This document shows, one piece after another, positions 9,760 through 20,481 of a stretch of 53,982 nucleotides of DNA. The first letter of the stretch is position 1. The number at the start of each line of letters is the position of its first letter. The notes below the pieces were generated by a model that did no database searches, had not been told where the DNA came from, and saw only the letters and a program-made list of their open reading frames with translations. The translations under genes and the position numbers were made by a program. Origin of the DNA: Pseudomonadota bacterium (GTDB lineage: Bacteria; Pseudomonadota; Alphaproteobacteria; SP197); NCBI GenBank assembly GCA_027592745.1, contig JAQCLG010000003.1, forward strand, positions 1 through 53,982, in the 5' to 3' direction.

Positions 9760-10535
9760 CCTGCCGCGTCATTCCGTGCCTGGACGTCGACAACGGCCGC
9801 GTCGTCAAGGGCGTGCGCTTCCAGGGCCTGCGCGATGCCGGCGATCCCGTCGAGCTGTCCATGGCCTACGAGGCCCAGGGCGCCGACGAACTGGTCATGC
9901 TCGACGTCTCGGCGACACCCCAGGGCCGCGGCAACGCGCTGGTGACGGTCGCTGCCGTGCGCGCCGAACTGGCGATCCCGCTGACCGTGGGCGGCGGCGT
10001 GCGCCGGGTCGAGGACGCAGGCGCCCTGCTGGAAGCGGGCGCCGACAAGGTGGCGGCCAACACGGCCGCCGTGGAACGCCCGGAACTGCTGAGCCAGATC
10101 GCCAACCGCTACGGCAGCCAGTGCGCCGTGGTCGCCATCGATGCGGCCCGCCGCCTGGAGGGCAAGGAAGGCTGGGAGGTCGTCGTCCATTCGGGCAAGG
10201 ACCGCACCGGCAAGGACGCCGTCGCCTGGGCGCGCGAGGCCGTCGCGCGCGGCGCCGGCGAGATCCTGCTGACGAGCTGGGACCGCGACGGCACGCGCAG
10301 CGGCTACGACACCGACCTGCTGGCCGCCGTGTCACAGGCCGTCCACGTACCGGTCATCGCATCCGGCGGCGCGGCCAATGCCGAACACCTGATCGCGGCC
10401 CTGAAGGCCGGCGCCGACGCGGTGCTCGCCGCCTCGATCTTCCACGAACGGGAGTTCACCGTGGGCGACATCAAGCACGCCATGGCCGCGGCCGGCATCC
10501 CCGTGCGGCTCGACGACACCGCACCCCGGGGCTGA
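9753..10535 (+). CDS. hisF: Imidazole glycerol phosphate synthase cyclase subunit
   Basis: [101 protein letters not shown]. Confidence 0.96.
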   Translation: MLTCRVIPCLDVDNGRVVKGVRFQGLRDAGDPVELSMAYEAQGADELVMLDVSATPQGRGNALVTVAAVRAELAIPLTVGGGVRRVEDAGALLEAGADKVAANTAAVERPELLSQIANRYGSQCAVVAIDAARRLEGKEGWEVVVHSGKDRTGKDAVAWAREAVARGAGEILLTSWDRDGTRSGYDTDLLAAVSQAVHVPVIASGGAANAEHLIAALKAGADAVLAASIFHEREFTVGDIKHAMAAAGIPVRLDDTAPRG

Positions 10536-10545
10536 GGCCGCAGCC

Positions 10546-11736
10546 GTGGACGCTTCCGCCCCAAGGCGCCTGCCGGTTGTCGCCTTCTGCCTTGGCCACA
10601 TGGCGGTCGACTGGCCCCATGGCGCGATCTGGATCCTGGCGCCGGCGCTGGCCATCGCCATGGACCTGTCGCCGGGCGAACTGGGCACGCTGTTTGCCGT
10701 CACGGCGGTGGGCAGCACGGCCACGCACATTCCCGCCGGCATGATCACCGACCACTTCGGGCGGCGCGGCCTGCTGTTCGTCACCACCTTCGTCTGGGTC
10801 GTGCTGGGCTACGGCGCGGCGACCCTGGCGCCGGACTTCTGGTCGCTCACCTTCATGCTGGCGCTGGCCGGCATGGGCACCTCGGCCTGGCATCCCCTGG
10901 CGACCGGCACCCTGACCCAGGCGATGCCCGGCCAGCGCGCCCGCATCCTGGGGATCCACGCCATGGGCGGCACGATGGCGGAGGTCTTTGCCCCGCTGCT
11001 GACCGGCGTCTTCCTGACCTTCGTCGACTGGCGCACGGGGCTTGGCCTTTCGGTCGTGCCGGCGGTCGTCATGGGCGTCGTTTTCTTCGCCCTGCGCGAC
11101 CGCATGAACTTGCCCGGCCATGCCGGCGCCTCGATGCTCGACATGAAGGACCTCTGGCGGCGCTGGTCGAGCCGCACCGGCCTTGCCCTGGTCGCCATGA
11201 TCAGCATCTACAACATGGCGATCATGGCGGTGCTGGCGATGGCGACGCTCTACCTAGTCAACGACCTGGGGCTGTCGACGACCACGGCCGGCTTCGCCTT
11301 TGCCGCCATGATCCTGGCCGGCGCCCTGCTGCAGCCCGTGATGGGCCATCTCTCGGACCGGCGCGGCCGGCGCAAGGTGTTTGCCGCCTCCCTGCTGGCG
11401 GCAGCACCGCTGGGCCTTGCCATGCCCTTCGTCGAGAGCCCGCTGGTCGCGGTCGCCTTCCTGGTCGGTATGATCGGCGCCTTCTACGGCGTGCGTTCGG
11501 TGGTGCTGGCCTCGGCGGTCGACTTCGCCGGCAAGCGGGAAGGCACGACCCTGGGCCTGACCTTCGTCATGATGGACGGCATCGGCGCGCTGGGCGCCCT
11601 GCTCGGCGGCTTTGCCGGCGATTTCGACCTGACCTGGGCCTTCGTCCTGGCATCGGGCTTCGCCGTCGTTTCCGCGGTGATCGCCATCCTGTCGAGCCTT
11701 GCCTTCCCCGTCATTGCCCCGGAGAGCCGGACGTGA
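10546..11736 (+). CDS. MFS transporter
   Basis: Multiple hydrophobic helices; GMITDHFGRRGLLFV and GHLSDRRGRRKVFA loop motifs. Lies between hisF and hisA, overlapping hisA by 4 nt. Confidence 0.9.
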   Translation: MDASAPRRLPVVAFCLGHMAVDWPHGAIWILAPALAIAMDLSPGELGTLFAVTAVGSTATHIPAGMITDHFGRRGLLFVTTFVWVVLGYGAATLAPDFWSLTFMLALAGMGTSAWHPLATGTLTQAMPGQRARILGIHAMGGTMAEVFAPLLTGVFLTFVDWRTGLGLSVVPAVVMGVVFFALRDRMNLPGHAGASMLDMKDLWRRWSSRTGLALVAMISIYNMAIMAVLAMATLYLVNDLGLSTTTAGFAFAAMILAGALLQPVMGHLSDRRGRRKVFAASLLAAAPLGLAMPFVESPLVAVAFLVGMIGAFYGVRSVVLASAVDFAGKREGTTLGLTFVMMDGIGALGALLGGFAGDFDLTWAFVLASGFAVVSAVIAILSSLAFPVIAPESRT

Positions 11737-12995
11737 TCATTCCCTCGATCGACCTGATGGGCGGCCAGGCCGTCCAACTCATCGGCGGCAAGGAACGCGC
11801 GATCGAGGCGGGCGACCCGCGCCCGATCGCCGAAAGGTTCCGCCTGGCCGGCGAGATCGCCGTGATCGACCTCGACGCCGCCCTGGGCCAGGGCGACAAC
11901 CGTGCCCTGATCGAGGAACTGGTGAAGCTGGCGCCCTGCCGGGTAGGCGGCGGCATCCGCGATGTCGAGACCGCGATCCGCTGGCTCGATGCCGGTGCCG
12001 CCAAGGTGATCCTGGGAACGGCGGCCAAACCGGAGATCCTGCGCGAACTGCCGCGCGAGCGGGTGATCGCCGCGCTCGACGCGGTCGAGGGCGAAGTCGT
12101 CACGCACGGCTGGACGACCAGGACGGGCGCCTCGATCGACGACCGCATGGCCGAACTGGCGCCCTATGTGGGCGGTTTCCTCGTCACCTTCGTCGAGCGC
12201 GAGGGCCGTATGCAGGGCACCGACATGGCGGCGACGCGCCGCCTGGTCGATGCCGCGGGCAAGGCCAGGCTGACGGTGGCCGGCGGCTTCACCACGGCCG
12301 AGGACATCGCCCTGGCCGACAGGGTCGGTGCGGACGCCCAGGTCGGCATGGCGCTCTACAGCGGCCGCCTGAACCTGGCCGACGCCATCGCCGCACCGCT
12401 GAAGAGCGACCGGGCGGACGGGCTGTGGCCCACGGTGGTCTGCGACGTCCACGGCCGCGCCCTGGGCCTGGTCTATTCCGACCTCGAGAGCCTGCGGGTG
12501 GCGGTCGAGCGCCGCGTGGGCGCCTATCACAGCCGCTCGCGCGGCCTGTGGGTCAAGGGCCAGACCTCCGGGGCGACCCAGGAGCTGCTGAATATCGACC
12601 TGGACTGCGACAGGGATGCCCTGCGGTTCACCGTCGCCCAGGCCGGGGCGGGTTTCTGCCACCTCGACACCTGGACCTGCTGGGGCAAGGACGGCGGCCT
12701 GCCCGAACTGGCCCGCCTGACCGCCGCGCGGCGCGCGGATGCGCCCGAGGGTTCCTACACCCGCCGCCTGTTCGAGGAAGCCGGGCTGCTGGACGCCAAG
12801 CTGGTCGAGGAGGCCGGCGAACTGGCCGGGGCGTCCAATCCCGAGGACGTCGCCCACGAAGCCGCCGACCTGCTCTATTTCGCCATGGTCGCCATGGCGC
12901 GGGCGGGGGTTTCCCTGAGCGACGTCGAAGCCGTGCTGGAACGGCGCGCCCGCAAGGTGACGCGCCGCCGGGGCGACGCCAAACCCGCTTCCTGA
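11733..12995 (+). CDS. HisA-HisI-HisE fusion (ProFAR isomerase + PR-AMP cyclohydrolase + PR-ATP pyrophosphohydrolase)
   Basis: HisA: MIIPSIDLMGGQAVQL...VGGGIRDVETAIRWLDAGAAKVILGT. HisI: YHSRSRGLWVKGQTSGATQELLNIDLDCDRDALRFTVAQAGAGFCHLDTWTCWG. HisE: EGSYTRRLFEEAGLLDAKLVEEAGELAGASNPEDVAHEAADLLYFAMVAMARAGVSL. Confidence 0.93.
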   Translation: MIIPSIDLMGGQAVQLIGGKERAIEAGDPRPIAERFRLAGEIAVIDLDAALGQGDNRALIEELVKLAPCRVGGGIRDVETAIRWLDAGAAKVILGTAAKPEILRELPRERVIAALDAVEGEVVTHGWTTRTGASIDDRMAELAPYVGGFLVTFVEREGRMQGTDMAATRRLVDAAGKARLTVAGGFTTAEDIALADRVGADAQVGMALYSGRLNLADAIAAPLKSDRADGLWPTVVCDVHGRALGLVYSDLESLRVAVERRVGAYHSRSRGLWVKGQTSGATQELLNIDLDCDRDALRFTVAQAGAGFCHLDTWTCWGKDGGLPELARLTAARRADAPEGSYTRRLFEEAGLLDAKLVEEAGELAGASNPEDVAHEAADLLYFAMVAMARAGVSLSDVEAVLERRARKVTRRRGDAKPAS

Positions 12996-13037
12996 GCGGA
13001 TTGCCGGGAAAAATCGCAGGCCGGGGCACCTGCCCTC

Positions 13038-13043
13038 TTGACC
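13038..13043 (+). promoter_or_regulatory. Possible -35 box (TTGACC) upstream of groES
   Basis: ttgacc located upstream of the CIRCE element; the -10 is not clear. Confidence 0.35.
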
Positions 13044-13070
13044 TTGTCCGGCAAATCGCTAAATCGCCTG

Positions 13071-13097
13071 TTAGCACTCTCCCTCGGTGAGTGCCAA
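13071..13097 (+). promoter_or_regulatory. CIRCE (HrcA operator)
   Basis: TTAGCACTC-tccctcggt-GAGTGCCAA, 9-bp arms with one mismatch to the consensus, N9 spacer. Confidence 0.93.
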
Positions 13098-13143
13098 AAG
13101 TACCATTCGGGATATTCAGACACTCAGACTAGGAGACTGGAGG

Positions 13144-13461
13144 ATGTCGTTTCGACCGCTTCACGACCGCGTTGTGGTTCGTCGCGTTGACAGCGAAGAG
13201 AAGACCGCAGGCGGAATCATCATCCCCGACACCGCCAAGGAAAAGCCGATGGAAGGCGAGATCGTCGCCGTCGGCCCCGGCGCCCGGGACGACAAGGGCA
13301 AGGTCCAGGCGCTCAACGTCAAGGCAGGCGACCGCGTCCTGTTCGGCAAGTGGTCGGGCACGGAGATCAAGCTCGACGGCCAGGAACTCCTCATCATGAA
13401 GGAGTCCGACATCATGGGCGTGATCGAGGGCAAGGCCCGCGCCGCCAAGAAATCCGCCTGA
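13144..13461 (+). CDS. groES: Co-chaperonin GroES (Cpn10)
   Basis: [52 protein letters not shown]... Confidence 0.97.
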   Translation: MSFRPLHDRVVVRRVDSEEKTAGGIIIPDTAKEKPMEGEIVAVGPGARDDKGKVQALNVKAGDRVLFGKWSGTEIKLDGQELLIMKESDIMGVIEGKARAAKKSA

Positions 13462-13476
13462 ACGGAGGACCAGTAG

Positions 13477-15117
<1,641 letters not shown>

Positions 15118-15140
15118 TCCTCCGGGTCAGAGCGCTACGA

Positions 15141-15173
15141 TGGGGCCGCGGCAGAGATGCCGCGGCCCTTTTC
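15141..15173 (+). terminator. Rho-independent terminator after groEL
   Basis: ggggccgcggcagagatgccgcggcccttttc: strong GC stem followed by a T run. Confidence 0.8.
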
Positions 15174-15220
15174 GTTTGAAGGGGCGCGATCCGTTCGATT
15201 GCCACCAGGAGGTGCACATC

Positions 15221-15511
15221 ATGGCCATGAAGAGCCCGCCCCACCCCGGACTTTCGGTCCGTCTCGATTGCCTGGAGCCGCTCGGGCTGACGGTGACCGA
15301 GGCCGCCCGGGGCCTTGGCATCAGTCGCAAGCAGCTCTCCGACATCGTGAGCGTGCGCTCGGGGATCTCGCCCGAGATGGCGATCCGCCTCGACAAGGCC
15401 TTCGGCGGCGGCGCCGAGACCTGGCTGCGACTGCAGACCGCCTACGATCTCGCCCAGGCCATGCAGAGGTCCGACGAGATCAAGGTCGAGAGGCTGACCC
15501 GAGCAGCCTGA
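15221..15511 (+). CDS. HigA-family XRE antitoxin-like DNA-binding protein (no toxin neighbour)
   Basis: [80 protein letters not shown] Shine-Dalgarno. Confidence 0.9.
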   Translation: MAMKSPPHPGLSVRLDCLEPLGLTVTEAARGLGISRKQLSDIVSVRSGISPEMAIRLDKAFGGGAETWLRLQTAYDLAQAMQRSDEIKVERLTRAA

Positions 15512-15551
15512 CACCGTGGCACCGCTCCGCAGAACCTCGGGGTCAGAGCGT

Positions 15552-15585
15552 TCCCTGGGGCCGCGGTGGCAACACCGCTGCCCTT
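15552..15585 (+). terminator. Terminator-like hairpin after the higA-like gene
   Basis: tggggccgcggtggcaacaccgctgcccttgttc; similar to the post-groEL hairpin. Confidence 0.5.
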
Positions 15586-15693
15586 GTTCCTTGCCGGCCT
15601 GTCGAACAACTTCACCTGTTCCGGTGCACAGCCCCTTGATCCCGCAGCGTGCGGGCGCTTAACTCCCTCGGCCAGCACTCAGGGAAGCACGCC

Positions 15694-15999
15694 ATGTACA
15701 AGATCGACCCCGCCAAGACCGAGCTCGCCAAGGAGTTCAAGGAGAAGCCCTTCGGCCCGCACAGCGCGGAGCTGCAGAAGGTGCTGAACGTCATGCGCTG
15801 GGAGCCGGTCGAGGGCAAGTACGTGCTGGTCAACACCGTGCCGCACAAGGAATGGTGCCTGGCCCAGCTTCCGGGCAAGCGCGGCGTGCCGATCAAGGTC
15901 CACGAGGACGTCAAGTTCACAGACCTGGGCGAAGCCGAGTGGCACATCTTCAAGATGCGCTGGAAGAAACACACGGGCGCCGACCTGGCGCTCGACTGA
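15694..15999 (+). CDS. N,N-dimethylformamidase small (alpha) subunit-like protein
   Basis: KPFGPHSAELQKVLNVMRWEPVEGKYVLVNTVPHKEWCLAQLPGKRGVPIKVHEDVKFTDLGEAEWHIFKMRWKKH. Pattern PFG..S..LQ+V.N.+R.+P..GKY resembles the DMFase small subunit as recalled. Immediately upstream of DMFase-like large subunits. Confidence 0.7.
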   Translation: MYKIDPAKTELAKEFKEKPFGPHSAELQKVLNVMRWEPVEGKYVLVNTVPHKEWCLAQLPGKRGVPIKVHEDVKFTDLGEAEWHIFKMRWKKHTGADLALD

Positions 16000-16013
16000 G
16001 CCCGGCCGATACG

Positions 16014-18251
16014 GTGAACACCGGCTTCGACTACAAACGCCGGGTCCTGGCCTACGCCGATCGCATCAGCGTGCGGCCCGGCGACACGGTCGCCTTCAAG
16101 GTCAGCCTGGAGGATCACGCGCGGTTCGACTTCAAGGTCGTGCGCGTGGTCAACGGCGTCGAGACACCGACGGGCGCGCCCTACAAGGAGGTCGAGGTCG
16201 AGACCTCGGCCGACGGCAGTTATCCCGGCGGCTTCCAGCGGATCGATGCCGGCTCCTACGCCGTGGTGCCGGGTTCGCCCGCGCTCGACCGCCTGTCGAG
16301 CTTCACCTTCCAGTGCTACCTGATGCCGACCCTGCCGGGCGATGGCCGCCAGGTGATCTGCAGCCGCGGCTCCGGGCCCAAGCGGCCAGGTTTTGCCGTC
16401 ATCCTGGACGAGAAGGGCGCGCTGGCGCTGATGGTCGGCAACGGCAAGACGCTGGTCACCGTCTCGACCGGCGTGGCGATGCTGCCCTGGAAATGGGCCT
16501 TCGTCTCGGCGAGCTACGATGCGCAGAGCGGCGAGGTCGAACTCTGGCAGGAGCCCGACGAGCGTTACGTCACGATCGACAGCTTCGCCCACATCACCGG
16601 CAAGGCCCCGACGGGCATCGGCTTCGCGGCCGATCATCCCCTGCACCTGGCGGCCTGGCAGGTCGGCCACCACGAGGACGGGCGGCCACGCATGGCCGGG
16701 CATTTCAACGGCCGCATCGACAGCCCGCGGCTGGCCTCCGAGGTCGTGGTCTGCCACGAGATGAGCAAGCTGGCGCGCACCATCCCGCCGCGCGCGTCCT
16801 GGGTGCTGGGCGCCTGGGACCTGTCGCGCGACATGTCGGGCGACAGCATCGTCGACGTCTCGGGCAACAACCTGCACGGCCGGCTGGTCAACCTGCCGAC
16901 GCGCGCGGTGACCGGCTACCACTGGGACGGTTCCTGCCACGACTGGACGGGCAAACCCGAACACTACGGCGCCATCCACTTCCACGACGACGACCTGCAC
17001 GATGCCGGCTGGCAGACATCAGTGACGCTGACCGTGCCGGAGGGCCTGAAGAGCGGCGTCTACGCCGGGCGCTTCCGCGCCGGCAGGGACGAGGCCTATG
17101 TGCCGTTCTACGTGCGCCCGGCCAGGGGCGCGAAGAAGGCCGCCATCGCCTTCCTGGGCTCGACCGCGACCTACATGGCCTATTCCAACAACCACTGGCA
17201 GCTCGACGAGGAGAAGGCCGAGGTCAAGCGCGGCCGCATCATCGCCTACACGGGCGACGAGCTGTTCCTCAACGAGCGGCGCGACCTGGGGCTGTCGACC
17301 TACGACACCCACCGCGACGGCTCGGGCGTGGTCTATGCCTCGCGCCTGCGCCCGGTGGTGATCAACTTCAACCCGAAGTCGATCATCTGGAGCTTCAACG
17401 CCGATACCCACGTCACCGACTGGATGGAAGCCGAGGGTTTCGACTTTGACGTCGTCACCGACGAGGACATCCATGCCGAGGGCGTGGCGGCGCTGGAGGG
17501 CTACAAGGTGATCGTCACCGGGGCCCATCCCGAATACTGGTCGACGCCCATGTGGGACGCGCTGACCGCCTATTTCGACCGTGGCGGGCGCATGATGTAC
17601 CTGGGCGGCAACGGCTTCTACTGGCGCATCGGCTGGAACGGGGACCTCACCGCCATCGAGATCCGCCGCGCCGAATCGGGCGCGCGCTTCTGGGCCTCCC
17701 TGCCCGGCGAATACCACCAGAGCTTCACCGGCGAGATGGGCGGGCTGTGGAAGCGCATCGGGCGGCCGCCCCAGTCGCTGGTCGGCATCGGCACGTTTGC
17801 CACGGGCTTCGACCGCTGCGGCTGGTTCGAACGCACCGAGGGTTCGCGCGATCCGCGCGCGGCCTGGATCTTCGAAGGCGTCGGCGACGGCCCCATCGGC
17901 AACTTCGGCGTTCTGGGCAACGGCGCTGCCGGCATCGAGCTGGACGGCGTCGACCACGCCCTGGGTTCGCCGCTCGACACCATCGTGCTGGCAAGCTCCA
18001 CCGGCCACTCGGCCTATTACATGCAGAGCCCCGACGAGATCGTCTTCAACCATGCCGCGGTCAACGGCGATGCCAACCCACGGGTGCGCGCCGACATGAT
18101 CTACTACACCCTGCGCTCGGGTGCCGGCATGTTCGCGACCGGCTCGATCAGCTGGGCGGCCAGCGTGGGCCACAACGGCTACGACAACGAGGTCGCACGC
18201 ATCACCGGCAATGTGCTGCGCCGCTTCGCGGGCGAGGAGCCCCTGCCCTGA
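16014..18251 (+). CDS. N,N-dimethylformamidase large (beta) subunit-like protein, paralogue 1
   Basis: YADRISVRPGDTVAFKVS N-term, LamG-like middle domain, STATYMAYSNNHW, GLSTYDTHRDGSGV, NADTHVTDWMEAEGF, GAHPEYW, LGGNGFYWRI, NGYDNEVARITGNVLRRFAG. Confidence 0.87.
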   Translation: MNTGFDYKRRVLAYADRISVRPGDTVAFKVSLEDHARFDFKVVRVVNGVETPTGAPYKEVEVETSADGSYPGGFQRIDAGSYAVVPGSPALDRLSSFTFQCYLMPTLPGDGRQVICSRGSGPKRPGFAVILDEKGALALMVGNGKTLVTVSTGVAMLPWKWAFVSASYDAQSGEVELWQEPDERYVTIDSFAHITGKAPTGIGFAADHPLHLAAWQVGHHEDGRPRMAGHFNGRIDSPRLASEVVVCHEMSKLARTIPPRASWVLGAWDLSRDMSGDSIVDVSGNNLHGRLVNLPTRAVTGYHWDGSCHDWTGKPEHYGAIHFHDDDLHDAGWQTSVTLTVPEGLKSGVYAGRFRAGRDEAYVPFYVRPARGAKKAAIAFLGSTATYMAYSNNHWQLDEEKAEVKRGRIIAYTGDELFLNERRDLGLSTYDTHRDGSGVVYASRLRPVVINFNPKSIIWSFNADTHVTDWMEAEGFDFDVVTDEDIHAEGVAALEGYKVIVTGAHPEYWSTPMWDALTAYFDRGGRMMYLGGNGFYWRIGWNGDLTAIEIRRAESGARFWASLPGEYHQSFTGEMGGLWKRIGRPPQSLVGIGTFATGFDRCGWFERTEGSRDPRAAWIFEGVGDGPIGNFGVLGNGAAGIELDGVDHALGSPLDTIVLASSTGHSAYYMQSPDEIVFNHAAVNGDANPRVRADMIYYTLRSGAGMFATGSISWAASVGHNGYDNEVARITGNVLRRFAGEEPLP

Positions 18252-18252
18252 C

Positions 18253-20481
18253 ATGATGAAGCTGCTTTCCTACACCGACCGGCTGTGGGCGCGCGCCGGG
18301 CAGACCGTGACCGTCCATGCCAGCGCCGAGGGGTTCGACAGCCTGGAGGTCGACCTGGTGCGCCTGGTCTGCGGCGACGACAGCCCCGCGGGTCCGGGAT
18401 ACCGGCTGGAGCCGGTGGCCGGCACGCAACAGACCGTGCCGGCGGCCTTCCAGGCGATCCACGCCGGCTCCTGCATCCTGGCCGACGATGCCGCAGGCCT
18501 GCGCTGCCTCGACGACGCGACGGTGCAGATCCTGGTGTGGCCGACCACCCCGTCGGACGCCGAACAGGCGGTGATGGGCATCTGGGATGCCACGACAAAG
18601 GCGGGCTTCCTGCTCTCGATCGGGCCGGACGGCGCGGCGCTGACGACCGGCGACGGCGACACGGTGAGCCGGGTCGCCACGGGTGCGGCGCTGACCGCGC
18701 GCGAGTGGTATCTGATCGCGGCCAGCCACGACGCCGTCAACGGCATGCTGCGGATCGCCCAGCACCCGCTCAACCGCGACGGACGCGGCGAAAGGCCGCT
18801 GGTGGCGCTTGCCGACAAGGCGGTGGCGCCCCGGGCCGCAGAAGGCACACCGCTGATGGTCGGCGCGGCATGGGGTGGCCCCGGCCATGCCGACGGCCTG
18901 CGCCCCGTGATGTGCTTCAACGGCAAGGTCGAGGCGCCGCGCGTGCTTGGCCACTACGAGACCGATCTTGCCGGGCTCAACGAGGCCGGCAGCATTCCCC
19001 CGGCCGCGCCCGGCATTGCGCTTGCCTGGGATTTCTCGCGCGCCATGACGAGCCTGCGGGTCGAGGATGTCTCGGGCAACGGGCGTCACGGCCGCACCGT
19101 CAACCTGCCGACCCGCGCCATGACCGGGCACGACTGGACCTCGCAGGAACACGACTGGCGCCATGCGCCCGAGCAATACGGCGCGATCCACCTGCACGAC
19201 GACGACCTGGGCGACGCCGGCTGGCAGGAGAGCGCGCAGATCGTGCTGCCTGAGGGCCTGCGCAGCGGCATCTACTGCATCCGCCTCGCGGGCGGCGGCC
19301 ATGAGGACATGCCGCCCATCGTGGTGCAGCCGCCGCGCGGCGGGCCGACCGCGGCCATCGCCTTCCTTTCCTCGACGGCGACCTACCAGACCTACGCCAA
19401 CATGCACCACAGCACGGATGACGCGGGCGCCGAGATGCGCTCGGCTTCCGCGACGATCCTGTCGCCCTCCGACGTCCACCTCTTCGAGCATCGCAAGCTG
19501 GGCCATTCGCCCTACGACACCCATGGCGACGGCAGCGGCGTGAGCGTGGCGAGCGCGCGCCGGCCGATGCTGGGCTACCGGCCAAAGGCCGGGCTGTGGA
19601 GCTTCAACGCCGACACCCATGTCACCGCCTGGCTCGACGATTGCGGCTTTGCCTGGGATGCGATCAGCGACCACGCGCTGCACGACGAGGGCCTGGCGCT
19701 GCTGGCGCCCTACAAGGTGGTCGTCACCGGCACCCATCCCGAATACTGGTCGAGCGCCATGTGGCAGGCGATGACCGCCTATCTCGATGGCGGCGGCCGG
19801 CTGATGTACCTGGGCGGCAACGGCTTCTACTGGCGCATCGCCTTCCATCCCGCGGCGCCCTGGGCGCTGGAGATCCGCCGGGCGCAGGCTGGCGCGCGCT
19901 ACTGGATCGCCGAGCCGGGCGAGTACCACATGGCCTTCTCGGGCGAACTGGGCGGCCTGTGGCAGCGCATCGGCATCGCGCCGCAGCAGCTTGTCGGCAT
20001 CGGCACCGTGGCGACGGGCTTCGATTCCTGCGGCTGGTACGAACGCCTGCCCGACAGCTTCGATCCGCGCGCAGCCTGGATCTTCGAGGGCGTCGGGCCT
20101 GAGGAGAAGATCGGCGATTTCGGCCAGCTCGGCGGCGCAGCGGGACTCGAACTCGACTGGGTCGACCGCACGCTGGGCACACCGTCGCACTGCCTGCGCC
20201 TGGCCAGCTCCGCGGGCCATTCGCACCAGTACCTGCAGACCATCGACACCATGACCTTCAACCACACCGCGGTCGCGGCCCCGGTCAACCCCGCGGTGCG
20301 CGCCGACATGGTGTTCTTCGAGACGCCCCGGGGCGGCGCCGTGTGGTCGACCGGCTCGATCGCCTGGGCCGCCAGCCTTGCCGCCAACGGCTATGACAAC
20401 AACGTCGCCCGCGTCACGGGCAACGTGCTGCGCCGTTTTGCCGATTCCGCACCGATCGAAAGAGGGAAGCCAGGACCATGA
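18253..20481 (+). CDS. N,N-dimethylformamidase large (beta) subunit-like protein, paralogue 2
   Basis: YTDRLWARAGQTVTVHAS, STATYQTYANMHH, HSPYDTHGDGSGV, NADTHVTAWLDD, GTHPEYWSSAM, LGGNGFYWRI, NGYDNNVARVTGNVLRRFAD. Confidence 0.87.
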   Translation: MMKLLSYTDRLWARAGQTVTVHASAEGFDSLEVDLVRLVCGDDSPAGPGYRLEPVAGTQQTVPAAFQAIHAGSCILADDAAGLRCLDDATVQILVWPTTPSDAEQAVMGIWDATTKAGFLLSIGPDGAALTTGDGDTVSRVATGAALTAREWYLIAASHDAVNGMLRIAQHPLNRDGRGERPLVALADKAVAPRAAEGTPLMVGAAWGGPGHADGLRPVMCFNGKVEAPRVLGHYETDLAGLNEAGSIPPAAPGIALAWDFSRAMTSLRVEDVSGNGRHGRTVNLPTRAMTGHDWTSQEHDWRHAPEQYGAIHLHDDDLGDAGWQESAQIVLPEGLRSGIYCIRLAGGGHEDMPPIVVQPPRGGPTAAIAFLSSTATYQTYANMHHSTDDAGAEMRSASATILSPSDVHLFEHRKLGHSPYDTHGDGSGVSVASARRPMLGYRPKAGLWSFNADTHVTAWLDDCGFAWDAISDHALHDEGLALLAPYKVVVTGTHPEYWSSAMWQAMTAYLDGGGRLMYLGGNGFYWRIAFHPAAPWALEIRRAQAGARYWIAEPGEYHMAFSGELGGLWQRIGIAPQQLVGIGTVATGFDSCGWYERLPDSFDPRAAWIFEGVGPEEKIGDFGQLGGAAGLELDWVDRTLGTPSHCLRLASSAGHSHQYLQTIDTMTFNHTAVAAPVNPAVRADMVFFETPRGGAVWSTGSIAWAASLAANGYDNNVARVTGNVLRRFADSAPIERGKPGP

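Noticed and set aside
15118-15520. Complete HigBA toxin-antitoxin system
   Set aside because: Only about 100 bp lies between groEL and the higA-like gene and it holds a terminator; no higB ORF on either side.
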